Shown piece after piece: positions 9,164 through 17,224 of a stretch of 64,000 nt of DNA. The DNA comes from FEN-1250 sp040006175 (lineage in GTDB: Bacteria; Gemmatimonadota; Gemmatimonadetes; Gemmatimonadales; Gemmatimonadaceae): contig JBDTXN010000001.1 in NCBI GenBank assembly GCA_040006175.1, forward strand, positions 1-64,000, given 5' to 3'. The notes beneath the pieces are model-generated. The model had not been told where the DNA came from, did not search any database, and worked only from the letters and a program-made list of their open reading frames with translations. The position numbers and the translations under genes are program-made. Within the stretch, counting starts at the first letter, position 1. Each line of letters begins with the position of its first letter.

Positions 9164-10330
9164 CTACTTGAGGAGCAGCTTGGCGATGGTCTGGAGCTGC
9201 ATGTTCGACGTCCCCTCGTAGATCGTGCCGATCTTCGCATCGCGGTAGAACTTCTCGACGGGATAGTCCTTCGTGTAGCCGTAGCCGCCGTGCAGCTCGA
9301 CACATATGGATGTCACGCGCTCGCACACCTGTGACGAGAACAGCTTCGCCATGGCGGCCTCGCGCGTGAACGGCTGGCCGCTGTCCTTGAGTCGCGCTGC
9401 ATTGTACACGAGCAGCCGTGCGGCCTCGAGCTCCGTCGCCGCCTGGGCGAGCTGGAACTGAATGCCCTGAAAATCGGCGAGGCGTGTGCCGAACTGCTTG
9501 CGCTCCTTCACGTACAACATGGTCGACTCGAGCGCGCCGCGCGCAACGCCGATCATCTGCGCGCCGATCCCGATCCGCCCTTCGTTGAGCGTTTCAATTG
9601 CAATCTTGTAGCCCTGTCCCACCTCGCCCAGCACGTTCGCGGCGGGAACGATGCAGCCGTCGAAGAGCAGCTCCGTCGTGCTCGAGGCGCGAATGCCGAG
9701 CTTGTCCTCCTTTTTCCCCACTATAAAACCGGGCGTGTCGCGCTCCACGAGAAACGCGGTGATGCCCTTATAGCCGGCCGACGGGTTCGCGTTCGCGAAC
9801 ACCACGAAGATTCCCGCGTCGGCACCGTTCGTGATCCAGAGTTTTCGTCCGGTGAGCGACCAGGAGTCGCCGTGCTGCTCGGCGCGCGTTGCAAGACCGA
9901 ACGCATCGGACCCGGAGCCGGCTTCGGAGAGAGCGTAGGCGCCGATGGTGTTCGACGTGAGGCGCGGAAGAAATCTCCCGCGCTGCTCGTCGTTGCCGTA
10001 GCGCGAGATCGGATAGTTCACGAGCGTGTTCTGCACGTCGACCATGATCGCGGCCGAGGCGTCGATCCGGCTGATCTCTTCGACGGCGAGCGTCACCATC
10101 ATCAGTGAGCCGGCGGCCCCGCCATACGTGTCCGCGACCTCGATGCCCATGAGGCCGAGCTCGAAGAGCGCCGGCACCAGGGTGGGATCGATACGGGCAG
10201 CGCGCTCCATCTCCATCACCCGCGGCCGAACTTCCTCTTCCGCGAATGCGGCGACTGCGTCGCGGAAGGCGCTCTCCTCTTCGGACAGTGTAGTAAGCGC
10301 GAAATGCGTTGCGGTGAGATCTGTCGTCAT
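9164..10330 (-). CDS. Acyl-CoA dehydrogenase
   Basis: FAD-dependent acyl-CoA dehydrogenase of 388 residues, catalysing alpha,beta-dehydrogenation of acyl-CoA in fatty or branched-chain acid breakdown. Family signatures are ALSEAGSGSD and KLWITNGADAG in the middle domain and QLAQAATELEAARLLVYNAA in the C-terminal helical domain. The catalytic base is Glu372 in IYEGTSNMQ, the position used by short-chain and short-branched-chain enzymes. It lies 45 nt downstream of the CbiX-like gene on the same strand and may be read through from the met operon, though the pathways are not obviously linked. Confidence 0.93.
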   Translation of the reverse strand: MTTDLTATHFALTTLSEEESAFRDAVAAFAEEEVRPRVMEMERAARIDPTLVPALFELGLMGIEVADTYGGAAGSLMMVTLAVEEISRIDASAAIMVDVQNTLVNYPISRYGNDEQRGRFLPRLTSNTIGAYALSEAGSGSDAFGLATRAEQHGDSWSLTGRKLWITNGADAGIFVVFANANPSAGYKGITAFLVERDTPGFIVGKKEDKLGIRASSTTELLFDGCIVPAANVLGEVGQGYKIAIETLNEGRIGIGAQMIGVARGALESTMLYVKERKQFGTRLADFQGIQFQLAQAATELEAARLLVYNAARLKDSGQPFTREAAMAKLFSSQVCERVTSICVELHGGYGYTKDYPVEKFYRDAKIGTIYEGTSNMQLQTIAKLLLK

Positions 10331-10375
10331 GGAATCAATCTTACGACGGGGGCCCTGCGTGCGCAGGGGCGCGAA

Positions 10376-10864
10376 CTAGCGTGTGATCGTCTCCGCCACG
10401 CGAGCGTCCGCCACGGAACCGACCTCCGCACAGCCGTCGCCGCAGTAGCGTGCCGGCGTTCCCGCAGGCCGCGCACAGCGATGTGGCTGAGCACACTCCA
10501 CAGCCTTGACTCCCGCGCGCGCGAGCACGACACCCGCGAGCTGCTCGTTCACCCCGAACGCGGTGGTCACCTGCACCGGGATTTCCGGATGCGCCGCCGA
10601 GATCTCGGCAACCATGCGGGGGATGTCGCGCGTAGAGTGCTTGCCGGGCGAGAGCATGTACGGAAAAGCGACGATCTCGGTCGCGCCCGCCGCGATGCAC
10701 GCCTCGAATCCATCCGCGATGGTCGGTGCGGCCAGCTCCATGTGCGCCACTCGCACGATGACACTCTCACCCGCCATGCGCTGCACGAGCTCGCCAACGC
10801 ACTCGAGCATGTGATTCGCTTCCGGCTTCATCGACCCGTGATCGATGATCAAAATTCCCTTCAC
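10376..10864 (-). CDS. CbiX-like sirohydrochlorin chelatase domain protein
   Basis: Protein of 162 residues with one class II chelatase (CbiX/SirB) domain, a family that inserts Co or Fe into sirohydrochlorin. It starts at a GTG with a good GGAG Shine-Dalgarno; longer in-frame versions run into the upstream gene. Candidate metal-binding histidines lie in IIDHGSMKPEAN and LSPGKHSTRDIP. The C-terminal tail has four cysteines spaced C-x5-C-x10-C-x3-C, which the core fold does not need and which may bind metal or a cluster. Placed directly after the B12-dependent methionine synthase genes, it could serve cofactor supply, but the real reaction is not certain. Confidence 0.75.
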   Translation of the reverse strand: MKGILIIDHGSMKPEANHMLECVGELVQRMAGESVIVRVAHMELAAPTIADGFEACIAAGATEIVAFPYMLSPGKHSTRDIPRMVAEISAAHPEIPVQVTTAFGVNEQLAGVVLARAGVKAVECAQPHRCARPAGTPARYCGDGCAEVGSVADARVAETITR

Positions 10865-10913
10865 GTGTTCTCCTCGATTGATTCGTTCCGCAATATACCG
10901 CTCCCGCTGCCGC

Positions 10914-12827
10914 TCAGCTCTCGAACACCCGCACTGCGAGCTCGACCTTGCCGAACGGCGCGGACACCTGTGCACCCTGGACAGCGCCGCGTACACGTTC
11001 GAGCATTTCGCGTGCGATCGCGATCCCTTCCGCCACGGCGTGCTCCTTCGACTTCTCGCTCGCCGCCCGCATCCGCACCAACACCGCCTCGGGCACCACG
11101 ACCCCCGGCACCTCGTTCGCGAGGAACTCAGCGTTCCGCGCGGACACGAGCGGCCAGATCCCGGCCACGATCGGGATTCGCACGTGTGCGATGGACTCCA
11201 GGAAACTCTCGAGCTGCTCCACGTCGAACACCGGCTGCGTGATGGCATACTCGGCGCCGGCATCCACCTTCCACTCGAACCTGCGAAGCTCATACGCGGG
11301 ATCGATGGCCGCTGGATTCACGCCGACACCGATCGTGAACGCGGTGGGGCGGCCAAGCGAGTTCCCACCCGGATCCAGCCCCTTGTTCAGGCGGCTCACG
11401 AGATTGGTGAGGCCGATGGAATCGATGTCGAACACCGCGGTCGCATCCGGATACGGCCCCATCTTCGGAGGGTCGCCCGTGATGATGAGCAAGTTCCGCA
11501 ACCCCATCGCGGACGCGCCGAGCAGATCGCTCAGCATGCCGAGCAGATTGCGGTCGCGGCAGCAGTAGTGCGTGACGGTCTCCATGCCGATGCGTTGCTC
11601 GATGAGGAGACTCGTCATCAGTGCGCCCATGCGGCTCTGTGCGCGTGGGCCATCGGGAACGTTCACCGCGTCGACACCTGCCACCTTCAGCGCTGATACG
11701 CCTTCGAGCATCGCGGTCGCATCCACGCCGCGCGGCGGAACGATCTCCACGGACGTGACGAACTCGTTGCGCGCAATCTTCCCCGCCCATCGCGAGCGGC
11801 GCGCGAAGGGCATGGCGTCGACGCCGGCGGCGCTCGCAGCATGTTCCACGCCCACCTCGTCCGCGCCGAGCGTGTGCGGCATCTGGTAGCGCACGCTCGG
11901 GCGCCGCTGATTGCGCGGCATGAGCGGCCGAATGCCGTCGACCAGCGACTTGATGTGGTCGGGCGTGGTTCCACAGCATCCGCCAATCAGCTTCGCGCCC
12001 GCCTGAATGAAATGGCGTGCGTAGCTCGCCATGTACTCCGGGCTCGCCATGTACATCGTGCGGCCGGCCACATCGCGCGGCATGCCGGCGTTCGGCTGCG
12101 CGCTCAGCTTTCGCTTGGTGACCGCGGCCATTCGCTCGATCGCCTCGAGAATCGCCTGCGGTCCGACCGAGCAGTTGAGGCCAATGACGTCGGCCCCCCA
12201 CTCGTCGAGCGTGCGCGCGACATCCTCCGGCGTGGCGCCGAACGGCGTGAGCCCGTCCTGGCCAATGGTCATCTGCGCGATCACGGGCGTCGAAAGTGAG
12301 AGCTCGCGCGCGGCCGCGAGCGCCTGCTCGATCTCTCCCAGATCACCGAACGTCTCGAGGAGGAAGCAATCGGCGCCCCCCTCGAGCAGCGCGTGCATCT
12401 GCTCGCGGAAGTGGCCGCGCGCCTCTTCGCGGCTCGTGGCGCCGAACGGCTCGATGCGGACGCCGAGCGGGCCGACGGCTCCGGCTACGAGCACGTTGGC
12501 GCCGGCCGCCTCGCGCGCGATTTCCGCCGCGCGGCGGTTGAACTCCGCCACGTGATTCTCGAGCCCGTACTGCGCGAGCTTGAGCCTGTTGGCGCCGAAG
12601 CTGTTCGTCTCGAGCAGCTCCGCACCCGCCTTCACGTACGCGCGATGCACATCGAGCACGAGCTCGGGCGAGCGGACGTTGAGCTCATCGTAGCACTGAT
12701 TGATGAACACGCCGCGCGAGTAGAGCATGGTGCCCATCGCTCCGTCCGCGACCATGATCCGCTCGGGATCGGCGATCTCGCGAACGTCGGGACGCTCGCG
12801 CACACGCGCGCCGGCGAGGGCTGTCAC
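10914..12827 (-). CDS. Homocysteine S-methyltransferase / methylenetetrahydrofolate reductase fusion
   Basis: Two-domain enzyme of 637 residues, like Bacillus YitJ. The N-terminal half is a homocysteine S-methyltransferase barrel (start VADGAMGTMLYSRG) with zinc cysteines in VIGLNCSVGPQ and LIGGCCGTTPDHI. The C-terminal half is a MetF-type methylenetetrahydrofolate reductase barrel, beginning near FVTSVEIVPPRGVDAT and containing LLIITGDPPKMG. It starts at GTG 12827, sharing GTGA with the metH stop codon, so it is translationally coupled. The reductase half makes the 5-methyl-THF that MetH consumes. Expression should follow the SAM-II riboswitch upstream of metH. Confidence 0.9.
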   Translation of the reverse strand: MTALAGARVRERPDVREIADPERIMVADGAMGTMLYSRGVFINQCYDELNVRSPELVLDVHRAYVKAGAELLETNSFGANRLKLAQYGLENHVAEFNRRAAEIAREAAGANVLVAGAVGPLGVRIEPFGATSREEARGHFREQMHALLEGGADCFLLETFGDLGEIEQALAAARELSLSTPVIAQMTIGQDGLTPFGATPEDVARTLDEWGADVIGLNCSVGPQAILEAIERMAAVTKRKLSAQPNAGMPRDVAGRTMYMASPEYMASYARHFIQAGAKLIGGCCGTTPDHIKSLVDGIRPLMPRNQRRPSVRYQMPHTLGADEVGVEHAASAAGVDAMPFARRSRWAGKIARNEFVTSVEIVPPRGVDATAMLEGVSALKVAGVDAVNVPDGPRAQSRMGALMTSLLIEQRIGMETVTHYCCRDRNLLGMLSDLLGASAMGLRNLLIITGDPPKMGPYPDATAVFDIDSIGLTNLVSRLNKGLDPGGNSLGRPTAFTIGVGVNPAAIDPAYELRRFEWKVDAGAEYAITQPVFDVEQLESFLESIAHVRIPIVAGIWPLVSARNAEFLANEVPGVVVPEAVLVRMRAASEKSKEHAVAEGIAIAREMLERVRGAVQGAQVSAPFGKVELAVRVFES

Positions 12828-15800
12828 GCGGCCTCCGGCTCCGCGCCGGCGCCGCGCACGGCGTAGTACTTGGCCTGCGGATGATGCACCACGATCGCGG
12901 CAGTCGACTGCTCGGGCGTGAGCTGAAACGCGGACGTGAGCTCGATTCCGAGCGCCTCGCTTGCGGGGAGGAGCTTGAACAGCTGAGCGTGGCCCTCGAG
13001 GTCGGGGCACGCGGGATAGCCCCACGAGTACCGCTTGCCCTGGCTTCCCGGAATCCCGAGCTCGCGGCGAATCATCTGATGCATCCACTCGGCGGTCGCT
13101 TCGGCAGCCTCGACACCGAGGCCGTGAAGATAGTACGCCTCGGAGAACTCGCCCTTCTCCTGCAGCTCGGCGAAGCGGCGGCTGGCCTCATCGCCCACGG
13201 TCACGATCTGGAACGCGGCGACGTCCACGTCGCCGGATTCGACCGAGCGGAAGTAGTCGGAGAGACAGAGGTGCTCGCGTCCCTCCTGCCGCGGGAACGA
13301 GAAGCGCGTGAGCTCGCGCATCGATCCGCCGTCGCTCTGCATCGCGGCGGGATCGTACACGATCAGATCGTTGCCGCTCGACTGCACCGGGAAGTAGCCG
13401 TATACCGCCTGCGGTGCGAGCCATTTCTCCCGCGCGGCGCTTTCCGAGAGGCGCTCGAGCGTGGGACGGAATTCCTCGCGCACCGCCTTCTCCCACGCGG
13501 GCCCGGAGCCGCGACCGCCCCACTGCAGGCGGAAGAGCTCATCGATGTCGAGGAGCGCGAGCACCTCGCCGACGGGGATGTCGCGGCGCACCTGCGCACC
13601 CCAGAACGGAGCCTTCGGCACGGGATTGTCCGTGGAAACGGCGCTGCGAACGCCCGCGCTGTCGCCGTGCGAGATGTCCTTGCCAACGGCGGTGCGCAGG
13701 AACACGTCCTTGCGCGCGCTGTCGACGAGCTCGAGGAGCATCGGGCCGCGTTTCTCGTCGTCGATGAGCGACTCCATCGTGTCGAGCCCCTCGAACGCAT
13801 CCTTGCAGTAGAACACGCCGGGCGCGTACGCCCGCTCGTTCTCGACGAACATCGCGCGGCGGCCGAAGCGCCGGTTGATCGCGGCGCCGCCGATCAGCAC
13901 CGGGAAATTCAACCCGCGGCGATCGAGCTCCTGTACGCAGATCGGCATCTGCTTCGATGTGGACACGAGCAGCGCCGACAGCCCTATGGCCGTCGCCCCC
14001 ACTTCGACCGCCTTGTCGATGATGGTGTTCACCGGCACCTGCTTGCCGAGATCGTAGACGGTGTAGCCGTTGTTGGAGAGAATCGTATTGACGAGCGACT
14101 TCCCGATGTCGTGCACGTCCCCGTACACCGTCGCGAGCACGACCTTCCCCTTGGTGTAGCCCTCCTTTCGCTCGAGAAACCTCTCGAGATGCGCCACGGC
14201 CTTCTTCATCACCTCCGCGCTCTGCAGCACGAATGGCAGAATGAGATCGCCGGCACCAAAGCGGTCCCCCACCTCCTTCATCGCGGGGAGGAGCACCTCG
14301 TTGAGCACGCGCACGGGATGCTCGCGGACGCCGGCGGCGTCGAGCGCCGCCTCCACGCCGTCCTTCTTTCGGTAGAGCACGTGCCAGCGCACTCGTTCAT
14401 CGGGTTCCATGGCGGTCGCATCGGCGGCACCGCTCGCAGCATCCGAAGCGGCATTCGGTCCACGCGCCGCGAAATGCTCGATGAAGCGCTGCAGCGAATC
14501 GGGGCGCTTGTTGAACACCATGTCGTCAGCGAGCGCGCGCTCGTCTGCCGGGATCTCCGCGTAGGGCGTCACGTGCGCAGGATTCACGATCGCCATATCG
14601 AGACCGGCGGTCACGCAGTGGTGCAGGAACACGGAGTTGAGCACCGCGCGCGCATGCGGGTCGAGGCCGAAGCTGACGTTGCTCACACCCAGGCTCGTGA
14701 ACACGCCGGGCAGCTCGCGCTTGATCAGCCGGATGCCGTCGATGGTCTCGTGCGCCGAATCGAGCCACTCGGCCTCGCCGGTGGCGAGCGTGAAGGTGAG
14801 GTCGTCGAAGATGATGTCTTCCGGCGAGAGGCCGTACTCCTTCGTCGCAATGTCGTGGATGCGTCGCGCGATCTCGAGCTTACGGACGGCGGTCTTGGCC
14901 ATCCCGACCTCGTCGATCGTGAGCGCGACGACGGCCGCGCCGTTGGCCTTCACAACGGGGAGCACGCTGTCGATGCGCGTGCGACCGTTCTCCATGTTGA
15001 TCGAGTTGACGATCGCGCGCCCGGGGATGTGCTCGAGGGCCGCCTTGATCACGTCCAGCTCGGTGGAATCGATCATGATCGGAGACTCGACCGTCATCGA
15101 CAGCAGCTTCACCACCTCCGCCATCTGGGCCGCTTCGTCCGCGCGCTCGGTGACGGCGACGCAGACGTCGAGCACGTGCGCGCCCGCGTCCACCTGCTCG
15201 CGCGCAACCTGCACGATCCCTTCGTAATCCTCGGCCAGCAGCAGCCGCTTCACCTTGCGCGATCCCTGTGCGTTCACGCGCTCGCCGATGAGGAGCGGAG
15301 GCGGGTCCTGGTGCAGCGTGATCGCGCGCATCGCGGACGAGACGCGCGGGATGTGCGTCTCCCTTCGATCGGCCTGCTCGTGCTGTTCGCTCACGCGCTG
15401 CACGGCATGCACGATTGCGCCGAGATGCTCGGGCGTCGTGCCGCAGCATCCGCCGACGATGCGCACGCCGAAGTCGCGCACGAACTCCGCGAGCGCAGCG
15501 GCCATCGGTGCCGGCTCGAGCGGATAGACTGCCTCGCCCACGCCGGTGTTGAGCGGGAGCCCCGCGTTCGGGATGCACGAGATGGGCAGCCGCGCGTGCT
15601 CGCCGAGATAGCGGATCGGCTCGCGCATGTGCTCCGGGCCCGTGGAGCAGTTCAGCCCGATCACGTCGACGCCGAGCGATTCGAGCGTCGTCATCGCACT
15701 GGCGATGTCGGTGCCGAGGAGCATGCGACCGCTCGTGTCGAGTGTGACCTGCGCCTGGAGCGCGACGCGGCGTCCGAGCTCCGCGAACAGCCGCTCGATC

Positions 15801-16369
15801 CCCGCAATGGCGGCTTTTACCTCGAGAATGTCCTGCGAGGTCTCGATGAGGAGAACGTCCACACCGCCCGCGACCAACCCTTTCGCCTGTTGATAGTAGT
15901 TCTCGGCGAGCTCGGCGAACGAGATAGCGGAGAGCGTCGCATCCGCGCTCGAGGGGAGCATGCCCGTGGGTCCCATCGAGCCGGCGACGAAACGCGGTTG
16001 CTCCGGCGCGGCGTACTTGTCGCATGCGGCGCGCGCCAGGCGTGCGGCACCCTCGTTGATCGCGTCGACCTTGTCGCCCAGCCCCCATTCGGCGAGGCGG
16101 CGGGGCGTGCTCTGAAAGGTGCACGTCTCGACGACGTCGCAGCCGACGGCGAGGAAAGACTCGTGGATCGCCCGGATGACATCCGGGCGCGTGAGCACCA
16201 GGTTGTCGTTGCACCCTTCGAGCGCCCCGCCACCGTAGTCCGAAGCCGTGAGTCCCGCGCGCTGGATGTTCGTGCCCATCGCGCCATCGTAGATGAGCAC
16301 GCGTCGGTCGAGGGCATCGAGATACGCGGACGGGAAGCGCGGTTGTGGCATATCGTAGGCTGAAGACAT
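12824..16369 (-). CDS. metH: Cobalamin-dependent methionine synthase
   Basis: Full-length MetH of about 1181 residues with all modules: homocysteine barrel (DGAMGTNIQRAGL, zinc cysteines in GLNCSTGPE and GGCCGTTPEHL), pterin-binding barrel (LLIGERVNAQGSRK), helical cap, B12-binding domain with the cobalt-ligand motif DVHDIGKS, and the AdoMet reactivation domain. It transfers the methyl group of 5-methyl-THF to homocysteine in the cytosol. The ATG at 16369 is preferred; another in-frame ATG lies at 16351 and neither has a strong Shine-Dalgarno. The leader holds a SAM-II riboswitch and intrinsic terminator, so expression should fall when SAM is plentiful. Confidence 0.96.
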   Translation of the reverse strand: MSSAYDMPQPRFPSAYLDALDRRVLIYDGAMGTNIQRAGLTASDYGGGALEGCNDNLVLTRPDVIRAIHESFLAVGCDVVETCTFQSTPRRLAEWGLGDKVDAINEGAARLARAACDKYAAPEQPRFVAGSMGPTGMLPSSADATLSAISFAELAENYYQQAKGLVAGGVDVLLIETSQDILEVKAAIAGIERLFAELGRRVALQAQVTLDTSGRMLLGTDIASAMTTLESLGVDVIGLNCSTGPEHMREPIRYLGEHARLPISCIPNAGLPLNTGVGEAVYPLEPAPMAAALAEFVRDFGVRIVGGCCGTTPEHLGAIVHAVQRVSEQHEQADRRETHIPRVSSAMRAITLHQDPPPLLIGERVNAQGSRKVKRLLLAEDYEGIVQVAREQVDAGAHVLDVCVAVTERADEAAQMAEVVKLLSMTVESPIMIDSTELDVIKAALEHIPGRAIVNSINMENGRTRIDSVLPVVKANGAAVVALTIDEVGMAKTAVRKLEIARRIHDIATKEYGLSPEDIIFDDLTFTLATGEAEWLDSAHETIDGIRLIKRELPGVFTSLGVSNVSFGLDPHARAVLNSVFLHHCVTAGLDMAIVNPAHVTPYAEIPADERALADDMVFNKRPDSLQRFIEHFAARGPNAASDAASGAADATAMEPDERVRWHVLYRKKDGVEAALDAAGVREHPVRVLNEVLLPAMKEVGDRFGAGDLILPFVLQSAEVMKKAVAHLERFLERKEGYTKGKVVLATVYGDVHDIGKSLVNTILSNNGYTVYDLGKQVPVNTIIDKAVEVGATAIGLSALLVSTSKQMPICVQELDRRGLNFPVLIGGAAINRRFGRRAMFVENERAYAPGVFYCKDAFEGLDTMESLIDDEKRGPMLLELVDSARKDVFLRTAVGKDISHGDSAGVRSAVSTDNPVPKAPFWGAQVRRDIPVGEVLALLDIDELFRLQWGGRGSGPAWEKAVREEFRPTLERLSESAAREKWLAPQAVYGYFPVQSSGNDLIVYDPAAMQSDGGSMRELTRFSFPRQEGREHLCLSDYFRSVESGDVDVAAFQIVTVGDEASRRFAELQEKGEFSEAYYLHGLGVEAAEATAEWMHQMIRRELGIPGSQGKRYSWGYPACPDLEGHAQLFKLLPASEALGIELTSAFQLTPEQSTAAIVVHHPQAKYYAVRGAGAEPEAA

Positions 16370-16396
16370 CGCCGGAGCAGTGCGACGTGCAAAAGC

Positions 16397-16429
16397 AAAA
16401 AATGCCCAGTGCACGCGCTGGCACTGAGC
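16397..16429 (-). terminator. Intrinsic terminator in the metH leader (riboswitch expression platform)
   Basis: On the minus strand GCTCAGTGC, an 8-nt loop and GCACTGGGC form a 9-bp stem with one wobble, followed by an A and six T. It sits between the SAM-II aptamer and the metH start, where premature termination would silence the operon. Confidence 0.82.
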
Positions 16430-16433
16430 CGGC

Positions 16434-16486
16434 GCTTTAGCGGAATGTTTTACGTGGCCGCAATTTGCCGTAAATCGCCACGAATC
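16434..16486 (-). promoter_or_regulatory. SAM-II (metA-type) riboswitch aptamer upstream of metH
   Basis: Minus-strand leader matching the SAM-II consensus as I recall it. P1 is CGTGGC (16482-16477) with GCCACG (16458-16453), followed directly by the conserved GATTT; then come TTGC before the 3' P1 strand, GTAAAAC after it, and the terminal GCTAAAG. The pseudoknot can form between CGG/AAT in the loop and ATT/CCG just before CTAAAG; relative to the usual CCG/CGG pair both sides are swapped, a compensatory change. It binds S-adenosylmethionine in known cases. Context (metH operon, terminator downstream) agrees. Confidence 0.85.
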
Positions 16487-16558
16487 AGTTGAAGCGGAAC
16501 TTAGCGGCGAGGCTCCAGTGCTACAAGCGCGGAGCCGTCCGCGTGGAGAGGACGATCG

Positions 16559-17140
16559 TCAGCGGAAGACGACACGCATGACGATGCCTTCGAGAATGTA
16601 CAGGACGAAGTACGCGACGAGAGGGGACAGGTCAATCATGCCGAATGACGGCAGCATGCGTGCAATCGGCTTCACGAGCCAGTCCGTGAGCGAATACGCA
16701 GTGCGCGCCCACCACGAATAGCGCATCCCGACCCACGACACGATCACGCGCACGACGAGCGCGAACTTGAGCAGCTCGAACAACCCCTGGACGAGCAGCG
16801 CCGCGATCCCCATGGGACCCTGCGTGGCCGCGAACGAGAACGTGAGTGCGATCGACCGGATCCACTGCAGAAGCACGATCATGAGCACGCCGATCACGAG
16901 GACAGCGGCGAGTCCCCACCACGGAGCCTGCGTGGGCAGCCCGCCCACGCGCACGAGTCTCGCCTCGATTGGCGCGAGCATCGGATCGATCACGCGGCGA
17001 AAGAATCGCGCAACTGGCGAGAAGGGATTGATCCGTCGCGTGCGAACCGTCCAGTCGATCACCGCTATGAGCAGGAACACGGCGCCGATCGCGAGCAGCG
17101 CGATGCGCAGCACGTGGATGGCGGAATCGATCATCGGCAT
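16559..17140 (-). CDS. yggT: YggT-family integral membrane protein
   Basis: Protein of about 193 residues with two YggT repeats, each a helix pair around a loop: first FRRVIDPMLAPIEARLVR, then YSLTDWLVKPIARMLPSFGMIDLSPLVAYFVL. The second repeat has the highly conserved P-pattern of the family. YggT proteins are small inner-membrane proteins of poorly known function, often linked to cell-division or stress loci. The start at 17140 (ATG) is a best guess; an ATG at 17134 is equally possible and no clear Shine-Dalgarno decides. It precedes metH on the same strand by 189 nt. Confidence 0.8.
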   Translation of the reverse strand: MPMIDSAIHVLRIALLAIGAVFLLIAVIDWTVRTRRINPFSPVARFFRRVIDPMLAPIEARLVRVGGLPTQAPWWGLAAVLVIGVLMIVLLQWIRSIALTFSFAATQGPMGIAALLVQGLFELLKFALVVRVIVSWVGMRYSWWARTAYSLTDWLVKPIARMLPSFGMIDLSPLVAYFVLYILEGIVMRVVFR

Positions 17141-17224
17141 GAGGGAGTTCACGCGGTAAGCTGAGCGGCGCCTCGTGTGCGAGCAAGAGGCTCGCACACG
17201 AGAGAGCAGCACGTGGCAAGCGTG

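Noticed and set aside
12881..16363. Very long plus-strand ORF of 1160 codons opposite metH
   Set aside because: It mirrors metH codon by codon, is Arg/Glu/His-rich and has no family features. Long antisense frames are common in GC-rich genomes, and the minus-strand protein is unmistakable.
16370..16558. Cobalamin riboswitch upstream of metH
   Set aside because: I looked because MetH needs B12, but the gap is too short and lacks the B12-box; the SAM-II pattern explains it better.
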